Source of the DNA: Adiantum capillus-veneris
Taxonomy: Eukaryota > Streptophyta > Polypodiopsida > Polypodiales > Pteridaceae
Direction: 5' to 3'
Assembly (NCBI GenBank): GCA_014529385.2
Contig: CM043962.1
Coordinates: forward strand, 45,639,598 to 45,703,597
DNA length: 64,000 nucleotides
Shown here: positions 11,471 to 21,303 of the stretch, piece after piece
Position numbering within the stretch: the first letter of the stretch is position 1
Layout: each line of letters opens with the position of its first letter
Notes under the pieces: model-generated
Told to the model about the DNA's origin: nothing
The model's input: the letters and a program-made list of their open reading frames with translations, nothing else
The model's database searches: none
Made by a program: the position numbers and the translations under genes

Positions 11471-12082
11471 ATGGCGAGACAGGCGCTCCCCTCCTTGAAA
11501 CCCAAACAGAAAGAGGGCAGCTTGTCCATGTCCCCAAGATGCTTTGCAGTTGATGGGGATATGGCAAGCAGGCCGCCATTCTTCCTTTACTCTGCATCTC
11601 CAGCTGAGAAATGCAGAAAATGTTTCACATGGAGAAGGGTTTCTGTTGTTGCTGCTGCTGCCGCCGCGAGCGAGATATCCAGTGAAGAGGCTTCTGTAGA
11701 AGAGGCGGTTGCTGTGGTGGATGCCGAGCCAAGTGTGGTGGATGTAGAGCAGAGTGTGGCTGCTGATGCAAAGGAGAGCGTGACAGAGGAACTTGCTACT
11801 AGTAGTCATGTCTCTGCCACTACCAGCAATGAGGACACCGCTCTTGATTCTGGTAGCAGTGACGTCTCTTCCGCCCTGGCAGAGAAGACGCAAGCAAGAC
11901 GATCATCTAGTAGGAGTAGCAGTAAGAAGAACATTACCATAAGCCCCACTGAGCTTGTTCCCGGAGCCCAGTTCCCCGGCAAGGTGGTTGCCATCCAAAC
12001 GTTCGGCGCATTTGTGGACTTTGGGGCTTTCACTAATGGGCTTGCTCACATCTCCAGATTGAGTAAATCTTATGTCAAGAAA
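11471..12082 (+). CDS. First exon of a chloroplast S1-domain protein, PETs/EF-Ts-like
   Basis: Begins at ATG 11471 ([14 protein letters not shown]). The first ~60 residues are rich in Ser, Arg and Ala with few acids, as in a chloroplast transit peptide. An acidic Ala/Val/Ser linker follows (about 65-155). An S1 RNA-binding motif starts at [20 protein letters not shown] (161-180) and goes on to [20 protein letters not shown]. That spacing resembles the first S1 domain of the plastid polyprotein that also yields elongation factor Ts (PETs). Coding sense ends at KK204, where AAGAAA is followed by GTAGAG and then a (GA)n tract: a possible intron donor. No later S1 or EF-Ts exon is seen, so this is a partial gene, a captured exon or a pseudogene. 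Confidence 0.75.
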
Positions 12083-12084
12083 GT

Positions 12085-12090
<6 letters not shown>

Positions 12091-12179
<89 letters not shown>
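12091..12179. repeat. (GA)n microsatellite after the S1 exon
   Basis: About 89 bases of GA starting nine bases after the last coding-looking codon of the S1 exon. It either lies in an intron or replaced the rest of the gene. Confidence 0.96.
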
Positions 12180-12183
<4 letters not shown>

Positions 12184-12250
12184 GACATCACGAAATTTAC
12201 GATCATATTGCAAAAAATTGTTTACCTTGATTATCTAATATTTGTTTTGA

Positions 12251-12320
12251 GAATCCTGCAAGGAGACCTACGCCTTGCTCGATATGTATACCAAATGTGG
12301 TGCGGTTTGTCTAAGCCAAT

Positions 12321-12325
<5 letters not shown>
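12251..12325 (+). pseudogene. Scrap of a pentatricopeptide-repeat (PPR) gene
   Basis: One frame reads ESCKETYALLDMYTKCGAV. The ALLDMYTKCGA part is a classic plant PPR motif (organelle RNA-binding proteins of the PLS class). It is only 25 codons, with a stop just before and a (GA)n tract (12323-12363) just after. Too short to assign further. Confidence 0.4.

Positions 12326-12363
<38 letters not shown>
12323..12363. repeat. (GA)n microsatellite
   Basis: About 41 bases of GA. It is followed by two near-copies of a 30-base phrase ending ATCTTGAGTAATTCACGA (12376-12436). Confidence 0.93.
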
Positions 12364-12371
<8 letters not shown>

Positions 12372-12892
12372 GGAGTCTACGTGCATCTTGAGTAATTCAC
12401 GAGAGGGAGTCTGCGTGCATCTTGAGTAATTCACGATGGTATTGTTAGTCAAAGGCTTTTCGATTATACTGTTTCCAATTAGTTTTTTGAAGTAATTCAC
12501 GCTGATATTGTTAGTGGAAGGCGTTTCGATTATACTGTTTTTTATTATACTATTGAACATTACCCAATTACTTTTTTTGAAGTGGCCATGCTAGTCCTTT
12601 CTTAAAAAATACTGCATGCATGCTTGTTTCTTGAATCAAATGTAAGACAACGAAGCTAACAAACTATCGTCATTTAAAAAAAAAATATTTTACTAAAAAA
12701 ACTAGCCCCTCTAACACTAGAGGAAAAGCATAAGTCCCCCTTCAACACTGGAGGGGATAAAAGTGGCGGGGAAAAGGCACATTCCTTACGATATTATAAA
12801 AAATGTGGAGAATTGTGCCAACTCCACACCATACTTATGTATGGTTTTTTTTCCACAACACACCAGCATTCTGTGCGGGATGTTTGCACAAA

Positions 12893-14010
12893 AAACACTA
12901 GCATGTTGCTGCATTGTATAGGTTACTGCAACAAATAATTCCATGCTGTCAATTAACGTAAAACTTCTGCATTGCCTTTTTTATTGAGAAACCATATTTC
13001 CTTGACACTCTGTCATTAGGGTATTAAGAAGAGAACTGAGTTTAGGGTACATATCAATTTAGGGTATTAAGAACAAAACTGAATTTTACTTCTGTTGTTG
13101 GGTAGATATGAAGGATTGTATGACTGTCCAATAGCCTGATCACTTCGACATCAATCGTCCTCTCGATTAAAAATGTCGTGCTCTCCCATTCACACACAAT
13201 AGTCATCATCTCATTTGTGCATGCCCCCGTCTTAAACTGTGAAATTGAATTTACCTTTGTTGCAGCGTTAATATAGAGACCTATATGACACTCCAACAAA
13301 GCTTGATCACGTCAACACCAATTGTCTTGTTGATTGCGAATCTCGTCATCTCTCATTTGCGTACGTCCACGTGCATGTTGCTGTATTGTACAGTTTATTG
13401 CAACGAATAATTCGATGCTATCAATTAATGCAAAACTTTTTTGTTGCCTTTTTTATTGAGAAACCATATTTCCTTAACACTCTATCATTAGTTGGTGATT
13501 TAGTGATCAAGGTTGCTCATCCATTATGCAATACTATGATGTTGTTGTTGAAAATCCAAGAATCAATTGATTGCTAGTATATTGGTTAGTATTATCAATT
13601 TGTCGTTCCACGTTTAGAGTTCGTTTTTTTGCACATATCAATTCAGGGTATTAAGAAGAAAACTGATTTTTTTTTTGGACATATCAATTTAGGGTAGTAA
13701 GAAGAAAAGTGAATTTTACTTCTGTTGTTGGGTAGATGTGAACGACTATATGACTCTTCAAAAGCCTGATCACTTCGACATCAATCGTCCTCTCGATTGC
13801 AAATGTCGTGCTCTCCCTTTCACACACTATAGTCATCATGTCATTTGTGCAAGCCCCCGGTTGAAATTGTAAAATTGAGTTTACTTCTGTTGTGGCATAA
13901 ATATAGAGACCTACCTGGCACTCCAAAATCCTGATCACTTCGACATCAATTGTCTTATCGATTGCAAATGTCATCTTCTCTCATTTGTGTACGTCCTTGT
14001 CTTGAACTGT
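12893..14010. repeat. Duplicated non-coding segment with internal ~160-bp units
   Basis: CATGTTGCTGCATTGTA and following ~125 bases at 12898 recur at 13374. A second block (TTTAGGGTATTAAGAAGA with the following ~150 bases, including CACTTCGACATCAATCGTCC) occurs at 13060 and again at 13690, with further partial units near 13300 and 13925. The minus-strand frames across it look protein-like only because the unit is a multiple of three in places. Between 12364 and 14605 I see no gene. Confidence 0.75.
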
Positions 14011-14605
14011 AAAATTTATCGCATACCAAAAGCATGATTATTACTTCGACACCAATCATCCTGTCGATTGCAAATGCATGTCGTTGTCTCCCATCCAGAC
14101 ACACTGTGGTGATTGCCTCCTTTGTACACACCCCCTTTTTAAACTGTAAAGTTACATTTAGTTATAGAATTCCATTGTTTAACTTGTCGACTGCAAAGAT
14201 CGGCTCCCGTCCTACAACAATGGCTATCATGTTGACCCCCCCATGTCGTTGTGCCTAACCGAGACACTTTCTATTAGTTCCCATTGTAGGAGCACAAGTC
14301 CCATTAGTTGTTACCCTTAGCACGCCATCCAATGTGAAACAATTGCACTTCCTATTAGTTTGTACGTGGAGGTCCCGTCCTAGGTTACTAGCATGGATCT
14401 TGACCAAACATATTGCACTGCTTTATCAACTATTTGATGTCATTTACAAAATTTATTTAGATACACCAATGTATTGATTTCCATTCCCTCCTCCTTGTCA
14501 ATACAATAACTGTCATTGCTGTAAGAAATCTAGCTCCCCTTTGTGAAGTGATAAATGCTCCCGCGGCCAATACATCATAATGTCATTTCAATGGTTGTAG
14601 GTTAA

Positions 14606-15163
14606 ATGCTTCCCGAACAAGCAGTGCAATTGAAAAGGAGATTACGCACACAATTAGTGCGTGTAGTTGATGCCCTCACATTGGACGAGATAACAAGAAC
14701 CTTGCGAGATGAGCGGCGCTTGCAAGCCTTGCTCTCTGAAGTGGTCCGCTCAACAGCCTTGAAGTTTGAGGGTGCAGATATTAGTGACGTGCAGCACCTT
14801 CTCTTTAGTATTGTTGGAGACATGCCAAAATGTGCTATTGACCTGCAAGCTGACTTACCAGAGGACATACAAATGGAGAAATTACAACATTGGTATAACT
14901 GCTGGAAGCTTGAAAAGGAAAAATCCACTCGCGCAAGGAATATTGACACACAGAACACCTTCAATAAGAAATTGCGGAAAGAGACCTTTCAAGATACCAG
15001 AGGATCAATGTCTAGTTTGCACATTCAGAAAACTTTATTCAACTCATTTTGCTTTGTCACCTTGGGCATTCCATTTGAGGCTATAAAACGAGGAAGGAAA
15101 CTAGGATTTGGGTCATATGGAGACACTTATGAATGCAAGATCGAAGGGATTTCTTTCCTTCCC
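14606..15163 (+). pseudogene. Protein kinase gene, 5' part (cut by a transposon)
   Basis: Starts at ATG 14606 after a possible splice acceptor (GTTGTAG). 186 codons. An Arg/Leu-rich helical N-terminal region of about 155 residues matches nothing I know. A kinase nucleotide-binding loop then appears: IKRGRKLGFGSYGDTYECKI, with GFGSYG at residues 167-172. Coding stops making sense at 15163, where the terminal repeat of the transposon begins. The rest of the kinase domain resumes at 24702 in the same orientation. Before insertion the two parts would have made a protein of about 470 residues. Confidence 0.7.
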
Positions 15164-15206
15164 ATTAGGAAAAATATGAACCCTCTAAGGGCCCTTTGGG
15201 ATTAAG
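15164..15206 (+). repeat. Left terminal inverted repeat
   Basis: ATTAGGAAAAATATGAACC, then GGGCCCTTTGGGATTAAGG. It pairs with the inverted right end at 24633-24701 with one mismatch in the first 19 bases. A ~22-base gap precedes the second block. Confidence 0.75.
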
Positions 15207-15929
15207 GTTAATTAGAGGCCAGCCAATGAGAAGAGGGTGGTGGACACACTCTATGCCCTCAAAAATGTAGGGGGACAAAGTAGTCTTACACTTCTTAAAT
15301 GGGCTCTTACCTAGTGAGAAGGTGGGGTGGGGGGGTGGGTCGGCCATATGGAACCTCGAACTTCCCTCCTTTTTGATCCGGTTTTGAAAAAATCCCAAAA
15401 ATTTGAAATTTTTCAAAATTTTCAAAGCTCAAATTTCATCTTCTGAAAACCCCCCTAAAACTATTTTATGGTCAAAAAAGCATTTTTTGATCTCAAAAAG
15501 TCAAAACGTGCATCCAAAAACCCTAAAATTCAAAATTTTTAAAAAACTTTTGAAAAATCTTTTTTTGCTATGCAGAGCTCCCCCAAAAGTAGTTATTAGG
15601 CAAAAAGTGATTTTCTCTCTGTAGAACCCCTTTTCCAACCCCTCCTTGGTTGCAACCATCACACTCATCCTCTACTCCAACACTCTCTCTCTCTACACCA
15701 TCTCCAATGCTGCAGCAAGGAAGCTCCTCTCTCCTCCCCTACCACTTTCCATTGCCACACCAAGCAAGGGTTATCCACCTTCTCCTCCCATTGCCACACC
15801 AAGAAAGGGTTATCCACCTTCTCCTCCCATTGCCACAAGGGTTAACCACCTTCTCATATCACTTTATCCCACCTACATTGTAGCAACAAGCAAGGTCCTT
15901 CTCCTCCTCCTAGTTTTCTTTGCTCAACC

Positions 15930-17115
15930 ATGGCCAACTCTACTTCGCAAAGGCAGCCAAAGGATGAGGTCACAGCAGTTGCATGCCACAACACTAGAGG
16001 TGTAGATGATGAGTGGGTGCCACAAGAGTTCACCAAAGGTGCTTGGGTATACATGCAACCATCTGCTATTGGCCCTCATCGTGTGCGGAATCGTGCAAAC
16101 TTGGATCTTCATTGGAAAGGAAAGCTCCTTGGCTTCAAGAACCGCAAAGACAAGGGGACCGTAGCCATTGTGCAACATGTTTTCTCAATGTCAACCATGC
16201 ACTTGCAACAACCACCTTGATTTCCAACACATTGTAAGTACATGTTTTGAGAATACAAAGCTAGGTGTGAAATCACAGTGTAATGTTATTATGGATTCAT
16301 ACTTAACATTTGTCATGCATTTATAGTCATATTTCCATCCACGTTGGTGGAGGAGCAGCCACTACATAGTCTCTCCGGCACATTCAATGCTATACATGCG
16401 GATATTGGAGCAATAATGTTCCCACATCTTTGCCCAACCAAACTGGTTCAAAGAAGGATTTTCTTCTATTCTCACTCCTATATTGTCCCTACTTCTACAC
16501 AAGCGTTTGGAACGCTTGAACCCATCAAAGTAACTTCCTTATTAAGTATGGAGTGGCCGGTCCCAGATTTGTGGTCGGTAGCATCTTGCAAGCAAAAGAT
16601 GATAATGGATTTCCAAAACTCTTTGAAATATCCTAGAGCTTCTAGGTATGTGGGCTTGAGTTGGTGTTTGCCTATTCATTGTTTTGTGCACATTTTTAAA
16701 GAGTTTGGATTTGTGGAGACTACCACAATGCTTGTATGTAAAGATGCGCATTACGAGGAATTAGGAAGGCTTTTAGAAGAGGACTGGGGTTTTGTGGAGG
16801 GCATGCACAACGGGGACCGGTACCGTTGTAAGGTTGGAGCTTCAGGTATTGGAATGCGCTATTTGAAATCCCGCACCTCCTTGTACATACGATTTCACTA
16901 TGATCGTTGGATGTGCAAGCTTGGAGTGTGGACTCCCTTACAGAGTGTAGACGGCGCTATTGCAAGCTTTGACGTTGCAGTGAAGATGTCCAACGATGCT
17001 TTGGAGGCAGTCCAAGTGAACAAGCATTGGACTCTCAGTAATGTTCGAGAACATTTGGTTATTATGGGTTTTGAGGCCCTCAACAAGCACAATTTTGTTT
17101 ACAAGGTCACAAGGT
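15930..17115 (+). pseudogene. Left-arm gene 1 of the transposon, two exons, function unknown
   Basis: ATG at 15930 (MANSTSQRQPKDE). Exon 1 runs to 16233 with a GTAAGT donor. Exon 2 starts after TTTATAG at 16327 in the matching phase and ends at 17115 before a GTGAGA donor. One TGA (16218-16220) breaks exon 1. Exon 1 has a WVYMQPSAIGPHRVRNRAN and HWKGKLLGFKNRKDKG stretch that looks like a small globular domain. Exon 2 (about 260 codons) has SMEWPVPDLWSVASCKQK and a Trp/Tyr-rich middle (RTSLYIRFHYDRWMCKLGVW). No known motif is visible. Position and shared orientation make it transposon cargo or a mobility factor. Confidence 0.5.
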
Positions 17116-17418
17116 GAGAATCCTTCCACCACATTTTCAATACATCATGGTTTGTCGATCATTGGATGCTTATTGTAATGAATGTCCGCAGATTGGGAAG
17201 AGAATGGACTGTAATCAACATGATTTGCTTCGGCAAATCATGCCTTTGAATATAATTTTTTGCAATGGGATGAGAAATCATTTTTTGGTGAAAGTGCCTT
17301 TTTTTTAATGTCTTAAAAAAAGGGTCCATTATAAAAGGGGGGCCACCTAACTCATTCACTATTTTCACTTTTGCAACTCTTGAGCTCCTCCGCTCTCTAT
17401 CTACACCCCAGGCTAGAC

Positions 17419-18987
17419 ATGGATGTTGCCACAGCCTCTGCATCTGCACCCACATCCACCCCTTTGTCACGCTTCATCCTCTTCCTCGAGGACACCAAAT
17501 ACAAAGGGAAGCTGGACCTCCACACCTTTTTTACTCGTCTCCCTGACCTTGACGCCACAGTTGCCCTTCACATGGATGCATTTGAGGAGATTTTTGCGTT
17601 CATGGAGGAGCACATCATAAAATATTCTGTATCTATCCCCCCACATACAGGGATCTGGGTTCCTTGCAATCTTTTGTGCTATATACACAAAGGTGATCGC
17701 CCATTCTCCAAGCGGTTGCAATGATTCCAAGAAATTGCAACCGATGCAGGCCATTACTTGGACGAGCAAGCCCTTGGGGTGTCAGTGCTCAAGAAGCGCA
17801 AGTTGGGGGTGGAGTACCTTTCTCGGCTCGCAACATTTATCTTCTTGGTGAGCGAGGAACCTGATCTAGAGGAGCTCCGCTTACCACACCTTCAAGTTGG
17901 GTCCTTTATCAAGGACACCAAGGAGCAGTAGGTTATACCCATGAACCCTGCAGCAGAAGGAAAAGCACACCGGCTCGAGTACCTAGGGGTCTTGAGGAAG
18001 TGGTTGAGAAATCCATAGTTGCGGATGGCCCTAGTGACACTCTAGTGCCACTACCACTCACGGATGTGGCTATCCGAGAGGTAGAAATAAGCCACTTCTC
18101 CTCAGTGTTAGTGGATGGGGAGGAGTATGTGTTCTTGCATGATTTGGAGAAAGCATTTGGCCTGCGCATGGATGAATGCTTGAGCGTGCTATGCAACAGC
18201 AGCAAATGTCCCTTAGATAATATGCCAGATGCCCTAGAAAGCAAGCTCTTGCCAGATGGGGACTCTGTTGCTGACACTATTGCAGTTGTATGTGCGGAGG
18301 TCCTGGCAGTAGAGCAGTTGCACGTGGCCGATGAAGATTTCCAAGCCACGCAAGCCAAGGTTGAGGCTGCTAGGATGCCTATGCCATTATGCAACCTCCC
18401 ATATGATGATCCAAAGCTCGTATGTGTGGAGCATTGACTTGGATGCAAAGGGCAACAGGGAGGAGGACGACAAGGAGCAGGAGGTAAACTGTATCCTAAT
18501 TTTCATGTTACTATTTTATCCTTCATTGTCTTTTTTCTCAACCTTCATCGGTTTATGACAGGATGTTGTGGAGGTTGATGATTTTGCTGCAAGGACGGGT
18601 GGCAAGCGGACGGGATTTGGACCTCAAGCTTCCCTTGCGCATTACCTAGGACAACTCCCCCCTGGTGATGTGGCCATTATCCATAATGAATTTACTCCCC
18701 AAGCCCATTTTATGACTTGGTCGTTAAAAGCTTTGAGCAAGTTTTTGTGTTTGAGCACCATTGCTCAAACTGCGCATCAAGTGTTCCTAGTGCGTAGATC
18801 CCTTGTATGCACAGCGTTTGGCACTGGCTTTCGTGGTAAAGTGCTTGCCCAGATAGGGATACATGCTTCCATTGGCTCAACTGACCCAAAGGCCATAGCG
18901 CAGTCCCTCTTGACTAGGGAGTTGCCTTACGCGCAAAATAGGCGCCAGGAAATGATCAAAAAAATTATGAACTCCTCAGATACATGA
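17419..18987 (+). pseudogene. Left-arm gene 2 of the transposon, function unknown
   Basis: ATG 17419 (MDVATASASAPTSTPLSRFI). Acidic, Leu-rich protein. A TGA at 17722 and a TAG at 17929 interrupt it, and a frame change near 17935-18000 leads into VEKSIVADGPSDTLVPLPL. A likely intron (donor GAG/GTAAAC at 18484, acceptor ATGACAG at about 18562) joins to a last exon. That exon ends QNRRQEMIKKIMNSSDT at 18987 and contains GGKRTGFGPQASLAHYLGQL. The last exon is the best preserved part. I recognise no domain. It ends about 130 bases before the central palindromes. Confidence 0.5.
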
Positions 18988-19117
18988 TGTAAAATCACCG
19001 TTTTGGAAGGAATAAAAAATATTTGAAATTGTCTCTCTATATTGCAAATTCTTTTGAATGTGATTTGTCAATCTTCAAAATTGTTTCAATTGGTGATATG
19101 AATTTTTTTTTGATTGG

Positions 19118-19978
19118 TGACTTTGTAATTTCAAGTTCTGTATGTAATTGCAGTCAATTTCAGTAAATTTGTGCTTTTTAAGTACCCTTGGGGGTAGATA
19201 AGCCTATAAGGGCCAAAAAAAAGCCTGGCCACAAGGGCGCGCAAATGGCCCATCCATCAGTTTTGGATGGGCCATTTGCGCGCCCTTGTGGCCAGGCTTT
19301 TTTTTGCCCCTATTAGGCTAATCTACCCCCTAGGATACCTACAAAGCACAAATTGATTGCAATGGATTGGTTTTGCATCACTCATTTAGATGCACCCTTT
19401 TTATGGCAATTCCAGCATATATTCACACTCAAGGACACTAGAAAAGGTGAAATCAATTATGAGATGAAGTTTCTAGCACACTATCACAAGCTTCAGCTAT
19501 ACCTAGTACACCCCTGCACCAAAAAGTCCAATTACATTGGACATTTGAAAAATCCAAATTATTGTTGCGTAGACACTTGGTTTCACAATATGTTATTTTT
19601 TTTAATATCCTATAGGGAATTCAAAGCTTGAAATGGCCAAAAAAGGGTGTCCACAAGGATCCATGTAAAATAATGATGCAAAACCAATAGGTTTTAGTAA
19701 ATTTGTGCTTTGTAGGTATCCTAGGGGGTAGATAAGCCTACAAGGGGCAAAAAAAAGCCTGGCCATTTGCGCGCCCTTGTGGCCAGCTTTGTTTTGCCCC
19801 TAGTAGGCTAATCTACCCCCTAGGATACCTACAAAGCACAAATTTATTGCAATGGATTGGTTTTGTATCATTAATTTAGATGCACCTTATAGGTTTATCT
19901 ACCCTCAAGCGTACTGAAAAAGCACAAATTTACTGAAATTGACTGCAATTACATACAGAACTTGAAATTACAAAGTCA
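19118..19978. repeat. Nested palindromes at the centre of the transposon
   Basis: Outer arms of about 94 bases: 19118-19211 (TGACTTTGTAATTTCAAGTT onward) and its inverse at 19885-19978. Inside are two strong hairpins: 19188-19332 (arms ~70 bases, GGGTAGATAAGCC, GCCTGGCC, GGCGCGCAAATGG) and 19695-19845 with nearly the same arms. A third inverted pair (19340-19388 with 19670-19718) encloses 19400-19669. A ~88-base direct repeat (19310-19397 and 19798-19886) ties the parts together. The whole lies exactly between the convergent gene sets. It could be nested foldback/MITE insertions or a functional centre. Confidence 0.85.
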
Positions 19979-20092
19979 TTTCATTACAAAGATAATAGAC
20001 ACAGTAGACACAACTGTTGATCATATTGTCATTGGAAAGTCAAATCATTACAAAGATAAGGGTGTGCAATACAAAAAGAGGGGTAACTTTGG

Positions 20093-20989
20093 CTAATGCT
20101 CGAAGTCTCGTCGCAATTGACGTGCAAGCTGCATATCTTTTGGCTGTATTGTCACTCGCTTTGCATGTATAGCGCATAGGTTGGTATCTTCCAACACCGA
20201 AATGATATGGGCCTGTGCAGCTTCTTGAATAGCCTCTAGCGCTATTGCTTGCATTCTATACTGATTTCCATAGCTTTGAAGCACCTCCTTCACATTGCGA
20301 GCAAAGGGGGCACGTCGAATCAAAAGCTCCGTCGTCTTCTGGTAGTGGCGGATTTCTGCAAATGCCCTTGCTATTTTTCGGCATCGCTGCGGTTGTCTTG
20401 GGGGCACTTGCACATTTGCTGGCGGGCGGCGTTTAGGCTTCTTGAAAAACTTAGACTTGCGCCTGTTTACATGCTTAGGGGCTGGTTCTGCAGCCTCTTC
20501 TGATTCTTCCTCTTCCCTTGGCTACCGATCTTGTCGTGTGGGGAGAGCTCCCTGGCCTCCAGGCAATGTCTTCCCCCCAACGACCACCCGGTGTGTGCGC
20601 GGTATTTTTTCTCGCAGCCATGGTGGCTCACTCTCTGATTCAGTGTCTGTATGGACCACCCGAGTCCTGGATGGTCCTGCTTGTGATTGGTGGCGCGATG
20701 GTTGCTCCCTATCGGACTCTGTTGTTTGCTGGCCCTCTTCTTCTCTCCAGCGCTGGGCACGTTGCTTCATTCTCCTTCTAGGTGTTATATCTTGAGGAGG
20801 TGGAGATTCAACAGTCCTCGATGACTCTCGTGCCCTACCACCATGCCCACTACCAGATGAGTTCCTGGAACGGCTAGGCGTTCGTGGCCGTTTTCTTGTG
20901 CCTTTAAGCCATGACGGCTTCTCACATCCTTGGAGGTTGTTTTTGGTGGCAGGTGGATGCTCTTTCGCGGTTTGTTTGGTGCGCTCCAT
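20093..20989 (-). pseudogene. Histone H3-like protein with long N-terminal tail
   Basis: One minus-strand frame from ATG 20989 to the stop at 20093, 298 codons, broken only by a TAG at codon 156 (20522-20524). Residues 1-10 read MERTKQTAKE, matching the H3 tail start except A1 to E, R8 to K and K9 to E; the Lys equivalent to K4 is kept. Residues ~20-200 are Arg/Ser/Pro-rich with acidic patches (TDTESESEPPW, EEEESEEAAEPAP) and basic clusters (NRRKSKFFKKPKRRPP). Residues ~212-298 are an H3 histone fold: EIRHYQKTTELLIRRAPFAR, then IQEAAQAHIISVLEDTNLC and AIHAKRVTIQPKDMQLARQL. Loop lengths fit canonical H3, so a centromeric H3 is not implied. It lies on a transposon, downstream of and on the same strand as the transposase-like gene. 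Confidence 0.85.
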
Positions 20990-21303
20990 TTCGTTGGTAA
21001 GAGCTCACCTGTTCTTAAGAAATGAGTGGTTTATGAGAGCATGCAATATTTATAAGGGCCCATTTAAAAAGGGCCCTGTTCACACTAATTTTTTTTAAAA
21101 AAAGTATTATTTTTTAAATAAACATGTCGCTAAGAGTTGGACCTTGCGTTCACGTTTAGTGACTCGCGCAGTATCCACTTTGATCCTTGTCGCACTCTGC
21201 ATCGTCGCCATGCAGCATGCTTGGTGGGACCTTGCGACATTTGCCACTTGTTGCTATGCTCTTGACGACTCCATTTCCGCACTTCAATAGCAATCTTGGA
21301 TTG

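Noticed and set aside
13054-13974. Two similar minus-strand ORFs (TIDVEVIRLL, IYPTTEV) that look like a protein family
   Set aside because: They are parts of a duplicated non-coding repeat. No start context, no domain, and surrounding copies are broken.
20093-20989. Centromeric histone H3 (CenH3)
   Set aside because: The long tail suggests it, but loop 1 has canonical H3 length and the element setting is not centromeric by itself. H3-like is the safer call.
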